Source: Chryseobacterium antibioticum (lineage in GTDB: Bacteria; Bacteroidota; Bacteroidia; Flavobacteriales; Weeksellaceae). From it: 64,000 nt of DNA. Below, piece after piece: positions 1-8,531 of the stretch. The notes beneath the pieces are model-generated. The model was not told the DNA's origin and did not search any database. It saw only the letters and a program-made list of their open reading frames with translations. Each line of letters begins with the position of its first letter. Position 1 is the first letter of the stretch. The stretch lies in NCBI RefSeq assembly GCF_012927325.1, contig NZ_JABBGI010000023.1:1-64000 (forward strand), written 5' to 3'. The position numbers were made by a program, and so were the translations under genes.

Positions 1-114
1 AAAATAGCTCTCAATCTTTTGAAAAATGAGAAAACGCTCAAAGTCGGTGTTAGAGGAAAGCGCCTAAAAGCAGGATGGGATAACAGGTATCTTGAAAAAT
101 TAATTAATTTATGA
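1..114 (+). CDS. ISAs1 family transposase, C-terminal 37 residues
   Basis: Frame 1 is open from the window edge to a TGA at 112-114. It reads ALNLLKNEKTLKVGVRGKR followed by AGWDNRYLEKLINL. The ALNLLK...K.G...KR..AGWD..YL.K pattern is the usual C-terminus of DDE transposases of the ISAs1 family, which cut and paste their own element. Only the tail is visible, so the catalytic residues and the state of the gene cannot be judged. Confidence 0.75.
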   Translation, partial: KIALNLLKNEKTLKVGVRGKRLKAGWDNRYLEKLINL

Positions 115-127
115 TGCGTTTGCCCTG
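1..127 (+). mobile_element. Right end of an ISAs1-type insertion sequence (cut by window edge)
   Basis: The first 114 bases encode the C-terminal tail of a transposase. Thirteen bases after its stop the reverse complement reads CAGGGCAAACGC (127 down to 116). ISAs1-family elements typically have terminal inverted repeats beginning CAGGGC, so I place the IS boundary at 127. Beyond it the DNA belongs to a lipoprotein gene that the element interrupts. The left end and most of the transposase lie outside the window, so the target duplication cannot be seen. Confidence 0.75.
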
Positions 128-308
128 ATTGTACCCCAACCTGATTTTCATCCTTGACCGAATAAGCAGTAAGGGTGCCATTGGTGATCAGATTTTCATC
201 ATTAGAATTAACAAATTTAAAGGCTATCGTCTGAGGAGCGTTATAACAATCTTCACCGCAGCCTATGAAAATAAAAGCGATTAAAAGGAATATGAATATA
301 TGTTTCAT
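128..308 (-). pseudogene. Small lipoprotein gene cut by the IS element (5' part)
   Basis: An ATG at 308 opens a reading frame for MKHIFIFLLIAFIFIGCGED, a short hydrophobic signal ending in a lipobox (FIGC, Cys17), followed by a polar stretch to residue 60 (...DENQVGVQ). The frame then runs into the IS end at 127 and continues to the window edge only as improbable, arginine/phenylalanine-rich sequence. The product would have been an exported lipoprotein of unknown function. I regard it as inactivated by the insertion; its 3' half should lie beyond the left edge, on the far side of the IS. Confidence 0.6.
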
Positions 309-436
309 TAGAATGTTAATTAATTTCTGTGATAAGTAAAATTAATCATTAAACTGTTGTATTCAAAATTATTATAAACCTGAATTGTTATAACGGGTCC
401 TAAATATTTTTAAAAGACTTAAGTCCATAGAAAATA

Positions 437-886
437 TTATTTTTTAACCTCTTTCGCTTTATCGATATCTGTACTAATCAGATCTCTTGCATAAGAAGTA
501 GCCTTTTGATATTTCCCCAAAAATGTGGCCTTAAATTCATTGTCAATTTTTCCTTCTTTCATAAATTCATAAACAATTTCGGCTCTGATAGCTCTGAGTT
601 CGAATAAAACAAGTTTATACGTATTTTTCTTATTATCAACTTGAAATAGAGTGTCAAATGCTGTAACTGCAGTTGTTACAGCTCCTAGAATCAAAATGGG
701 TTTAGCTTTACTGAGCGTTTCAATCTCTGATATTCCTGCCAAAACGGTAATTATTCCTGCAAAAATAATTTGAGTCATTCGGATGATGTAAAATATCCAA
801 ATGTAATTGTCAGCCTTTCTTTCAATACGATTAATTTCCTTTTGTATCTGTAGATAAAAAGGATCAGTTATAGAGTCTTCTTTCAT
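437..886 (-). CDS. Two-helix membrane protein, SLATT/DUF4231-like
   Basis: 149 residues. A charged N-terminal helix (QIQKEINRIERKADNY) precedes two hydrophobic segments (about 28-52 and 62-82) and a long amphipathic C-terminal helix with a YQKATSYARDLIS segment. This layout, with the run 'RIERKADNYIWIFYIIR' before the first membrane helix, resembles SLATT/DUF4231 two-TM proteins. Some of that superfamily act as pore-forming effectors in conflict systems; others are of unknown role. Here the gene stands alone between the interrupted lipoprotein and ppc with no nucleotide-sensor partner, so a defence role is unproven. The family assignment is by eye only. Confidence 0.5.
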   Translation of the reverse strand: MKEDSITDPFYLQIQKEINRIERKADNYIWIFYIIRMTQIIFAGIITVLAGISEIETLSKAKPILILGAVTTAVTAFDTLFQVDNKKNTYKLVLFELRAIRAEIVYEFMKEGKIDNEFKATFLGKYQKATSYARDLISTDIDKAKEVKK

Positions 887-1001
887 GGTAAATAGTTTTA
901 AATAAAGGTATTGAATTAATTCTAAGAAAGGATATTAAAATAATTTTGTTCCGGGTACTCCTTTTTTGTCATTTGTCAATTAATTTAATTCCAAAATCCA
1001 T

Positions 1002-1009
1002 TACATTTG
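1002..1009 (+). promoter_or_regulatory. -7 promoter box of ppc (TACATTTG)
   Basis: TACATTTG matches the Bacteroidetes -7 consensus TAnnTTTG. A TTTG at 972-975 lies too far upstream (26-base spacer) to be an ideal -33 element. The ppc ATG at 1014 starts four bases after the box, about where transcription should begin, so the mRNA may be leaderless. Confidence 0.45.
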
Positions 1010-1013
1010 TTAT

Positions 1014-3548
1014 ATGATACACGACCAACGAGCAGAAAAATTCAGGCAGATCGTGGAGAATAAGTTCCAGATCTACAATTCATTATTTATGAGCCTGCCT
1101 TATGATAAAATGACCAATATCGGGATGCTTCTTCCCTTCCTTTACGAGGAAAGCCGAAACGGATATGAAGGAGGAAAGACTCCTGAGGAAATTGTAGAAG
1201 AATTCTTTAAGAACCATACAGACCTCCAGACCGAAGAGCAGAAATTGGAACTGCTTTTCAAAATCATACAATACATCGAAAGACAGGTGGTTTTATTTGA
1301 CAGTATTGAAGATGCTGCATTTCCCAACCTTCATTCCGAAAGCGACAGTGGGACAGTGACCAATCTTTTTGAACGGTCGTATCAGGATCACAAACTTGAA
1401 AAAGTCCGTGAAAAGCTTGAGGGTTTTACGGTAAAAGTGGTATTTACAGCACACCCGACCCAGTTTTATCCAAGCTCAGTACAGAGAATTATTCAGGATT
1501 TAAGAGGCGCTATTACCAGCGATTCTGTTACCCAGATTGATATGCTTCTTCAGCAGTTAGGTAAGACTCCTTTCGTTAATAAAGAAAAACCGACTCCTAT
1601 AGATGAGGCTCTCAGCATTATCTCCTATTTAAGATATGTATATTATGATACGATTGGGGAATTGTTTACGAAAATTAAAAAGACATTCGGAAACGAGCAT
1701 TTTCATCTTCATGAAGATATTATCCAGCTAGGTTTTTGGCCGGGTGGCGATAGAGATGGAAACCCATTTGTAACCGCTGATGTTACAAAAAGAGTCGCAG
1801 AAGAGCTTCGTTCGGCAATCCTGAAATCCTACTACAGCCATTTGAAATTTATCAGAAGAAGGTTAAGTTTCAGAGGAGTTTCTGAAGTCCTGACTCAATT
1901 GAGTGATGACCTGTATGGAGCCATCTTCAACGGAAATATAATTACAGCAGAAGATATTCTGAAAAAGGCAAACGAAGCAGAAAAAATACTGATAAATGAG
2001 CATAATTCTTTGTTTTTAGACCTTCTGGCTAATTTCAGAGACCGCGTGAAAATTTTCGGAACTCATTTTGCAACACTGGACATTCGCCAGGACAGCAGGA
2101 TTCATCAGAAAGTGATTGATGATGTTTTTGCAAAAGTTTATGGAAATACAGAGGCTTCTCAGGAAGAAAAATTCAATAAACTGATCCAGCTTGGTGAAAA
2201 AGTTAATGCAGATCAGTTTGAAGATATCGTTAAAGATACCCTATTAACGGTTTCACAGGTTTCGGAAATCCAGGATCTGAACGGGCAAAGAGGAATGAAC
2301 CGTTACATTATTTCAAATTCTGATGCCGTAAAAGATGTCATGAATGTGTATGCATTTTTTAAGATATGCGGGTATCAGGAAGATCAGATCAAAATGGATA
2401 TCGTTCCCCTTTTTGAAACCATGGAAGGCCTTGCCAATTCTGAAAATGTTATGAATGAGCTTTATCAGAATCCGGTCTATAAAAAACATCTTGAAAGCAG
2501 AGGGAACCAACAGACGATCATGCTCGGCTTTTCGGATGGAACAAAAGATGGTGGATATTTGAAGGCGAATTGGGAAATTTATAAGGCTAAAGAAGTCTTA
2601 ACTAAACTTTCCGTTCAATATGGAATTAAGGTCGTATTCTTTGACGGTAGAGGAGGTCCACCCGCAAGAGGCGGAGGGAAAACGCACGATTTTTATGCTT
2701 CACAGGGAAATACCATTGCCAACAATAAAATTGAACTGACCATCCAGGGGCAGACCATCACCAGTATTTTCGGAAATAAAGAGCAGGCCAAATATAATTT
2801 CGAACAGCTGCTGACGGCCGGAGTCGAAAATGATGTCTTTAAAAATTCTAAAAAAGACCTTACAGAAATAGAGAGAAAACTGATTGCCGAGCTGGCTGAT
2901 ATCAGTTATAAAAAATATTCAGATCTGAAAGCTCATCCAATGTTTGTCCCGTATCTTCAGGAAATGAGTACCCTGGAATATTATGGTAAGACCAATATCG
3001 GAAGCCGCCCGTCTAAAAGAGGAAACGGCAGTGAGCTTAAATTTGAAGACCTTAGAGCAATTCCATTTGTAGGCTCATGGTCACAGTTAAAGCAGAATGT
3101 TCCGGGATTCTTCGGATTCGGATTTGCCATGCAGCAGATGAAAGAGCAGGGACGACTGGAAGAAGTAAGAGAATTGTATAAAGGTTCCGATTTCTTTAAA
3201 ACTTTGATCCTGAACTCTATGATGAGTATGAATAAATCCTATTTTCCACTGACCTATTATATCAAGAATAATCTAAAGTTTGGTGCATTCTGGAATGTAC
3301 TTTTTGATGAATATACGCTTTCAAGAGATATTATGCTTGAGCTTACAGGATTCAAACTGCTACAGGAAGAAGATCCGCTTTCCAGAAAATCCGTAAAAAT
3401 CCGGGAGAAGATTGTATTGCCGCTGTTGAGTATTCAGCAGTATGCCCTGATGAAAATCCAGAAAGGAGAAGGGAATAAGGAAGCTTACGAAAAATTGGTG
3501 ACCAGATCACTATTTGGAAATATTAATGCGAGTAGAAACTCAGCTTAA
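1014..3548 (+). CDS. ppc: Phosphoenolpyruvate carboxylase
   Basis: Catalyses PEP + bicarbonate to oxaloacetate + phosphate, refilling the citric acid cycle in the cytoplasm. The 844 residues carry the family signatures in order: TAHPTQ with the catalytic His147, GGDRDGNPF near 245-253, GRGGPPARGGG in the middle, LRAIPFVGSW, and an Asn-containing C-terminal tail (SRNSA). Length is normal for the family. Two oddities: the residue before GRGG is Asp (FFDGRGG), where the E. coli enzyme has His, and the tail is RNSA rather than the usual RNTG. I believe the first is common in this phylum, but cannot check. The gene is monocistronic, with its own promoter box and terminator. Confidence 0.95.
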   Translation: MIHDQRAEKFRQIVENKFQIYNSLFMSLPYDKMTNIGMLLPFLYEESRNGYEGGKTPEEIVEEFFKNHTDLQTEEQKLELLFKIIQYIERQVVLFDSIEDAAFPNLHSESDSGTVTNLFERSYQDHKLEKVREKLEGFTVKVVFTAHPTQFYPSSVQRIIQDLRGAITSDSVTQIDMLLQQLGKTPFVNKEKPTPIDEALSIISYLRYVYYDTIGELFTKIKKTFGNEHFHLHEDIIQLGFWPGGDRDGNPFVTADVTKRVAEELRSAILKSYYSHLKFIRRRLSFRGVSEVLTQLSDDLYGAIFNGNIITAEDILKKANEAEKILINEHNSLFLDLLANFRDRVKIFGTHFATLDIRQDSRIHQKVIDDVFAKVYGNTEASQEEKFNKLIQLGEKVNADQFEDIVKDTLLTVSQVSEIQDLNGQRGMNRYIISNSDAVKDVMNVYAFFKICGYQEDQIKMDIVPLFETMEGLANSENVMNELYQNPVYKKHLESRGNQQTIMLGFSDGTKDGGYLKANWEIYKAKEVLTKLSVQYGIKVVFFDGRGGPPARGGGKTHDFYASQGNTIANNKIELTIQGQTITSIFGNKEQAKYNFEQLLTAGVENDVFKNSKKDLTEIERKLIAELADISYKKYSDLKAHPMFVPYLQEMSTLEYYGKTNIGSRPSKRGNGSELKFEDLRAIPFVGSWSQLKQNVPGFFGFGFAMQQMKEQGRLEEVRELYKGSDFFKTLILNSMMSMNKSYFPLTYYIKNNLKFGAFWNVLFDEYTLSRDIMLELTGFKLLQEEDPLSRKSVKIREKIVLPLLSIQQYALMKIQKGEGNKEAYEKLVTRSLFGNINASRNSA

Positions 3549-3560
3549 TTGATTATAACA

Positions 3561-3590
3561 ACGCCTCTCAACTGAGAGGCGTTTTCTTTA
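3561..3590 (+). terminator. Rho-independent terminator after ppc
   Basis: ACGCCTCTCA and TGAGAGGCGT form a ten-base-pair stem followed by TTTTCTTT, 12 bases after the ppc stop. It lies between convergent genes; the T-run favours ppc. Confidence 0.8.
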
Positions 3591-3627
3591 GTTTAAAATA
3601 AATCTGCAGTTAGCTATAACAAATAAA

Positions 3628-5232
3628 CTATTCCTTTAAAAATTTTTCATAAAAAATCTGCTCCTTTGCCTGAATTTTGAGATAATAAGTTCCGGGCGGG
3701 AAATCTTCCACTTTTATAGATTTCTGCCCGTTATTTTTTCTGATCAGTTTTCCTAAATTGTCGTAGACTTCCAGCGATAGAATATCACTTTCAGAAGCAA
3801 TATTCAGAATGCTTTTAACAGGATTCGGAAAAATGGCAAATTTTTCTTTTTTTACAATCTCAGAAGTATTAAGAGTTTGATTATAAATGTTTCCAAAGTT
3901 GAGAATACCGTAGCCCATCTGGTCTGTATGAGCAGGGTAAATTGAAGCAGTCTGTCTGAGCTTTGTTCTCATCAGTTCTCTGTTCATCGAAGGGAAAGCC
4001 TGAATAAAACACGCCACACCACCTGCGGCAATAGGTGTTGCAATGGAAGTTCCGCTAACACTAGCTAGTGTACCGTTCGTAACTGTTGCAGAAGCAGTTC
4101 CTCTTGCACTTGCGTCAGGTTTTACATTCCCCAGGGAATTGGGTCCGTAAGATGAAAATCCAGAAGAGCCTCCTGCTGAATCTACGGAGCCTATGCTGAA
4201 AACTTTAGTATTGTCTGCTGGGGTCATAATATAATGCCATGGCTGCAGTCCTGCGTTTCCGGCGGCGGCGAGAACGAAAATTCCTTTGTTCGCAGCTATT
4301 TCGGCGGCCCGTGCGATAAAAGAAGTGGTTCCATTCATATCCGAATAGGTATAGCTGTATCTCGGATCATCAAAAATATTATAGCCCAGAGAAGAAGTGA
4401 TCATATCAACCCCTTTTCTGTCGGCCTCCTCAGCTGCCTCTATCCAATACAATTCCTCTTCCGGAACTTCACCAACAGCATTTTCACTGCGGTAAAGGTA
4501 GAAATTTGCATCAGGAGCGGATCCTACGAAAATATCTTTAATATACCCTCCGATAGCGCCCAATACTGCTGATCCATGATTGCTGATGGAGGTATTGTAG
4601 ACATTATTTGTTTTGGTAACGAAGTCATACACGGCTTTGATCTGATTATTAGTCCTCAGTCTTTCAAAAGCAGATCCGGTATCTACATAAGGGAATCCTG
4701 CATCAATAACAGCAATAGAGACTCCGGTTCCTGTAAATCCCGCCAGATGAAGGGGCCTCACATTAATCTGGTCGATCTGTGCAGAACCTGAGCCGTAATC
4801 AAAAACGGTCAGTGTCTTTTGACTGTCAGAAATGGTGTTCCATTTATTTTGAGCGGCTGTTTTAGGTACGGTTGGATTGTTTTTGGCAAAACGTCCTACA
4901 GAAGATACATAAGGTTGTGCCTGTAAAATCGTTATCTGGGCCGGAGTAGCATTCACAGCGGCTCCATTGAGCCATTTAGAATAATCGGTAACGGTAAAAC
5001 CAAGATTTTGAAGATTCTGAATATAGGATTGTTCAATCGGGGCATCCTGATCATTCAGCGGAATACCTAGCGAAGTACGTCTGTTAAGGGATTTTTGAGT
5101 CAGTTCTGAAAGCGGATTGGCATAAAAAGCCGCTTTGTTCGGTTTGCCTGTAAAATAAACAAAAACAAGCTCTGTTTGTGCATTTACCGTTGAGTAACCC
5201 GCTATAAGACAAAAGAGTAAAAGTTTTTTCAT
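3628..5232 (-). CDS. Secreted S8 (subtilisin-like) serine peptidase with T9SS sorting domain
   Basis: 534 residues. An N-terminal signal peptide (MKKLLLFCLIAGYSTVNAQ) is followed by an inhibitor-like propeptide to about 160. The subtilase domain has the triad Asp177 (VIDAGFPY), His219 (NHGSAVLG) and Ser396 (SGTSIATP), with Asn326 (AAGNAG) as the oxyanion residue. Residues 460-534 form a type A sorting domain (FAIFPNPVKS ... YYLKIQ), the signal for the type IX secretion system. The product should be an active extracellular or cell-surface protease; substrate unknown. It is divergent from the sugar cluster, with 86 bases between start codons. Confidence 0.9.
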   Translation of the reverse strand: MKKLLLFCLIAGYSTVNAQTELVFVYFTGKPNKAAFYANPLSELTQKSLNRRTSLGIPLNDQDAPIEQSYIQNLQNLGFTVTDYSKWLNGAAVNATPAQITILQAQPYVSSVGRFAKNNPTVPKTAAQNKWNTISDSQKTLTVFDYGSGSAQIDQINVRPLHLAGFTGTGVSIAVIDAGFPYVDTGSAFERLRTNNQIKAVYDFVTKTNNVYNTSISNHGSAVLGAIGGYIKDIFVGSAPDANFYLYRSENAVGEVPEEELYWIEAAEEADRKGVDMITSSLGYNIFDDPRYSYTYSDMNGTTSFIARAAEIAANKGIFVLAAAGNAGLQPWHYIMTPADNTKVFSIGSVDSAGGSSGFSSYGPNSLGNVKPDASARGTASATVTNGTLASVSGTSIATPIAAGGVACFIQAFPSMNRELMRTKLRQTASIYPAHTDQMGYGILNFGNIYNQTLNTSEIVKKEKFAIFPNPVKSILNIASESDILSLEVYDNLGKLIRKNNGQKSIKVEDFPPGTYYLKIQAKEQIFYEKFLKE

Positions 5233-5272
5233 GAAGTTATTTTTTATAAAGATAAAACAAAATGAATAAAAT

Positions 5273-5303
5273 TTTTGAAAGGATTTTAAATTCCTTATTT
5301 TTA
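5273..5303 (+). promoter_or_regulatory. Probable promoter of the DegT aminotransferase gene
   Basis: TTTTTG at 5272-5277 and TATTTTTA at 5296-5303, 18 bases apart, approximate the TTTG/TAnnTTTG promoter. It lies just upstream of the ATG at 5319 and inside any longer upstream reading frame, which supports the downstream start. Confidence 0.4.
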
Positions 5304-5318
5304 CACAAATATTTATTT

Positions 5319-6443
5319 ATGAAAAAAATTCAGATGGTTGACTTGCAAAGTCAGTATTACAAAATAAAGAATGATGTAGATAATGCAGTTTTAAATGTAA
5401 TGGATTCTGCGGCTTTTATCAATGGCCCTGAAGTGAAGTCTTTCCAGAATGAATTGGAATCTTATTTAGATGTAAAGCATGTGATCCCGTGTGCTAACGG
5501 AACGGATGCTTTACAGATCGCGCTGATGGCTTTGGACCTTAAAGAAGGAGACGAAGTAATCACCGCCGATTTTACTTTTGCTGCTACAGTAGAAGTTATT
5601 CATCTGCTTAAACTGAAATCAGTGTTGGTAGATGTAGATTACGATACATTCACCATTTCTCCGGAGGAGATCAGAAAAGCAATCACACCCAGAACAAAAG
5701 CAATCATTCCGGTACATATTTTCGGGCAGTGTGCCAATATGGAAGAGATCTTAAAAATTGCAGAAGAATACAATCTTTATGTAATTGAAGACAATGCACA
5801 GGCAATAGGTTCAGAGTATACATTCTCAGACGGAACTCAAAAATATGCCGGAACAATGGCGACTGTGGGAACTACTTCATTCTTCCCTTCTAAAAATTTA
5901 GGTTGCTACGGTGACGGAGGTGCCATTACGACCAACAATGATGAACTGGCACACCGCTTAAGAGGGATTGTGAACCATGGAATGTACGAAAGATACTATC
6001 ATGATGAGGTAGGAGTGAATTCAAGATTAGACAGCATTCAGGCTGCGGTTTTAAGAAAGAAACTTCCACACCTTGATTCTTACAACGAAGCGAGAAGAAA
6101 AGCAGCAGATTATTATGATGAAGCTTTTGCAGACCTTAAAGATATCCTTACACCGGAAAGATCAGAAAATTCTACCCATGTGTTCCACCAATATACATTG
6201 AGAGTTCTGAACGGAAAACGTAACGAGCTTCAAAAGTTCCTTACAGAAAAAGAAATTCCGGCAATGATTTATTATCCTGTAGCATTGAGAAAGCAGAAGG
6301 CCTATTACCAGGAAAGTAATGATGCAGATTTTGCGAATACAGATAAACTTCTGGATCAGGTAATATCTCTTCCAATGCACACCGAATTAGATGAAGAGCA
6401 GCTGAAGTATATTACGGATGCTGTATTGGAGTTTATGAAATAG
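5319..6443 (+). CDS. DegT/DnrJ/EryC1/StrS family aminotransferase
   Basis: 374 residues from the ATG at 5319. The frame is open from 5262, but those 19 extra residues are Phe/Leu-rich and overlap the promoter, and MKKIQMVDLQSQY is the usual family N-terminus. The family uses PLP to transfer an amino group from glutamate to a nucleotide-bound keto-sugar. Motifs seen: NGTDAL (60-65), EDNAQA with Asp158 for the pyridine nitrogen, and SFFPSKNLGCYGDGG with the PLP lysine Lys192. It heads a short cluster with galE and a nucleotidyltransferase, so a role in amino-sugar synthesis for a surface glycan is likely. The exact sugar cannot be told. Confidence 0.88.
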   Translation: MKKIQMVDLQSQYYKIKNDVDNAVLNVMDSAAFINGPEVKSFQNELESYLDVKHVIPCANGTDALQIALMALDLKEGDEVITADFTFAATVEVIHLLKLKSVLVDVDYDTFTISPEEIRKAITPRTKAIIPVHIFGQCANMEEILKIAEEYNLYVIEDNAQAIGSEYTFSDGTQKYAGTMATVGTTSFFPSKNLGCYGDGGAITTNNDELAHRLRGIVNHGMYERYYHDEVGVNSRLDSIQAAVLRKKLPHLDSYNEARRKAADYYDEAFADLKDILTPERSENSTHVFHQYTLRVLNGKRNELQKFLTEKEIPAMIYYPVALRKQKAYYQESNDADFANTDKLLDQVISLPMHTELDEEQLKYITDAVLEFMK

Positions 6444-6444
6444 A

Positions 6445-6888
6445 ATGAAAGGGAAAGTTTTTCAATATAAAATTGTTTATTGGCTTTCAATTTTAATTAA
6501 TTTAATTTTTTCAGCTGTATTTGGGTTTGCATCTGTTAACAGAATAGTTACAAATTCATTTTTGATAAAAAGAGATATTATTTATTCATTATCTATAATT
6601 ATTATAGCAATATTATCGATTATTGGTTTAGTTTCTTTGATTATAAAATATAAGCAATCAATTAGAATTTTTTCATATACTTTGATTTTGCTGATAATAA
6701 CATTTACATTTGGAATTTTAGAATCAATTTTTATTAGAAAAAACTTTGGAAACGACACAAGTGATTATATTTTAGTCCCAATTTTATATCTGATTATGAT
6801 TGGGCTATTCATTTTAATACAAAAGTCTAAATTTAAAGACAATTCTGTATTTTTAGAAATTGAAGAAATAGGAAAACACGCAGATTAA
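6445..6888 (+). CDS. Small integral membrane protein of unknown function
   Basis: 147 residues, beginning one base after the aminotransferase stop. Four hydrophobic stretches (about 10-32, 45-66, 77-95, 106-128) are separated by short lysine/arginine turns, so it is almost wholly membrane. I recognise no domain. It is clearly richer in A+T than its neighbours, including long Ile/Leu/Phe runs coded by ATT/TTA/TTT, which fits membrane content but also recent acquisition. The tight spacing suggests co-translation with the aminotransferase. Confidence 0.6.
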   Translation: MKGKVFQYKIVYWLSILINLIFSAVFGFASVNRIVTNSFLIKRDIIYSLSIIIIAILSIIGLVSLIIKYKQSIRIFSYTLILLIITFTFGILESIFIRKNFGNDTSDYILVPILYLIMIGLFILIQKSKFKDNSVFLEIEEIGKHAD

Positions 6889-6908
6889 AAAAAAATATTA
6901 CAAAAAAA

Positions 6909-7928
6909 ATGGCAGTACTTGTTACAGGCGGGCTTGGATATATAGGGTCACACACAGTAGTGGAATTACTTAACGACGGTTTTGAAGTGGTTATTGTAGA
7001 TGATTTATCCAACTCGGAAAGATTTATTTTAAAGAATATCGAAGAGATTACAGGCAAGAAGCCGTTTTTTTATCCTTTCGATTTAAGACGCAGAGAACTG
7101 CTTGCTCAGGTTTTTGATGCTCATCAAATTGAAGGATGTCTTAATTTTGCAGCTTCTAAAGCGGTAGGAGAGAGTCAGGTCAAACCATTGGATTATTATG
7201 AAAATAATTTATTCACTTTAATCAATATTCTTCAGGAATTTAAAGAAAGAGGAATTTCAAATTTTATTTTCAGCTCGTCCTGCACAGTATATGGACAGGC
7301 CGAGAAAATGCCAATTAATGAAAATACTCCGTTGAAACTTCCTGAAAGTGTATATGGTAAAACAAAGCAGATGGGAGAGGAAATTTTGACTGATTTTGCG
7401 AAAGCTTATAGCAGGAAAATTTCTCTTTTAAGGTACTTTAATCCAATTGGCGCCCATCCATCTGGGAAACTGGGAGAGCTTCCAATAGGTGTTCCTAATA
7501 ATTTGATTCCCTATGTTACCCAAACAGCAGTTGGGATTCGTGAGAAACTCAACATTTGGGGTGATGATTATGATACGGAAGATGGTACAGCTGTTCGAGA
7601 TTATATTTATGTTGTGGATCTGGCTAAAGCTCATGTAAGTGCACTTAAGAAATTAATGCAAAGCAATGAAGAAACGGTTATAGATATATTCAATCTGGGA
7701 ACAGGAAAGGGTTCATCAGTATTGGAAGTTGTGAAAGCTTTTGAAACAGCTAATAATGTGAAGGTTCCTTACCAGATTTGTCCGAGAAGAGAAGGTGATA
7801 TTACCATTGCTTATGCTAATGCTGATAAAGCTGAAAAAGAACTTCACTGGAAGTCTGATACACCTTTGGAGGAATCATTGAGAACAGTCTGGAAATGGCA
7901 ACTGTATCTGGATTCAAGGCCTGTTTAA
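6909..7928 (+). CDS. galE: UDP-glucose 4-epimerase
   Basis: 339 residues of the extended SDR family. It interconverts UDP-glucose and UDP-galactose (or the N-acetyl forms) with bound NAD. The N-terminal Rossmann motif GGLGYIGSH (7-15), the catalytic Ser124 in FSSSCTVYG, and the YGKTK pair Tyr149/Lys153 are all present, followed by the RYFNPIGAHPSG substrate loop. Length is standard. It sits in the same cluster as the DegT aminotransferase and likely supplies galactose-type precursors for surface glycans. Confidence 0.93.
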   Translation: MAVLVTGGLGYIGSHTVVELLNDGFEVVIVDDLSNSERFILKNIEEITGKKPFFYPFDLRRRELLAQVFDAHQIEGCLNFAASKAVGESQVKPLDYYENNLFTLINILQEFKERGISNFIFSSSCTVYGQAEKMPINENTPLKLPESVYGKTKQMGEEILTDFAKAYSRKISLLRYFNPIGAHPSGKLGELPIGVPNNLIPYVTQTAVGIREKLNIWGDDYDTEDGTAVRDYIYVVDLAKAHVSALKKLMQSNEETVIDIFNLGTGKGSSVLEVVKAFETANNVKVPYQICPRREGDITIAYANADKAEKELHWKSDTPLEESLRTVWKWQLYLDSRPV

Positions 7929-7971
7929 AAATAAATATTTTAGAATAAATTATAAGATATTCCCCTATAAT

Positions 7972-8010
7972 CCTCACTATTTTATATTTTAGAAGAGTGG
8001 AGGTTTTTTT
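7972..8010 (+). terminator. Likely terminator after galE
   Basis: CCTCACT and AGTGGAGG pair with one bulge around a 19-base AT-rich loop, followed by seven T. The large loop makes it weaker than the other terminators in the window. Confidence 0.45.
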
Positions 8011-8033
8011 ACAGAATTTTAATTGAATTTAAT

Positions 8034-8492
8034 ATGAAAACACAGAAAATAGGTATTACATTTTCCTCATTTGATTTACTGCATGCAGGACATATCAAAA
8101 TGCTTGAAGAAGCTAAAACAATATGCGATTATCTAATTGTAGGACTTCAGATTGATCCGTCTCACGATCGTCCAAATAAAAATAAACCAAGCCAGACCAT
8201 TGTTGAGAGATATATTCAACTAAAGGCTGTGAATGCTGTGGATGAGATTATTCCATATTATACAGAAGAAGATCTATTGGATATTTTGAAGTCTTTTGTG
8301 ATCGATGTAAGGATCATTGGTGATGATTATATGGATAAAGACTTTACTGGTAAGAGGTACTGCGAAGAAAAAGGGATTGAGATTTTTTATAACAAAAGAG
8401 ACCACAGGTTTTCCACCAGCGATCTTAGAAAAAGAATCTACGAAGCCGAAAAAGAAAAATACGAACAGGAACAGACTGAGACCGTAAAATAA
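8034..8492 (+). CDS. Adenylyl/cytidylyltransferase family protein (TagD-like)
   Basis: 152 residues. GITFSSFDLLHAGHIKMLEE carries the HxGH nucleotide-binding motif (His17-Ala-Gly-His20) and the C-terminus has RFSTSDLRKRI, equivalent to the second nucleotidyltransferase motif. Such small enzymes activate glycerol-3-phosphate, ribitol phosphate or similar with CTP or ATP. The substrate here is not evident. It follows galE after a weak terminator, so a role in surface polymer synthesis is an inference from position. Its own strong terminator follows. Confidence 0.8.
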   Translation: MKTQKIGITFSSFDLLHAGHIKMLEEAKTICDYLIVGLQIDPSHDRPNKNKPSQTIVERYIQLKAVNAVDEIIPYYTEEDLLDILKSFVIDVRIIGDDYMDKDFTGKRYCEEKGIEIFYNKRDHRFSTSDLRKRIYEAEKEKYEQEQTETVK

Positions 8493-8495
8493 AAA

Positions 8496-8526
8496 AAATC
8501 CCGAAAAATATTTTCGGGATTTTTTA
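8496..8526. terminator. Bidirectional terminator between convergent genes
   Basis: ATCCCGAAAA and TTTTCGGGAT form a perfect ten-pair stem with a TA loop. It is flanked by A-run and T-run, so it can serve both the cytidylyltransferase-like gene and the outer-membrane receptor gene. Confidence 0.8.
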
Positions 8527-8531
8527 TTGTG

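Noticed and set aside
5262..5318. Upstream ATG extending the DegT aminotransferase by 19 residues
   Set aside because: The extension is not family-like and overlaps the probable promoter; the ATG at 5319 gives the normal N-terminus.
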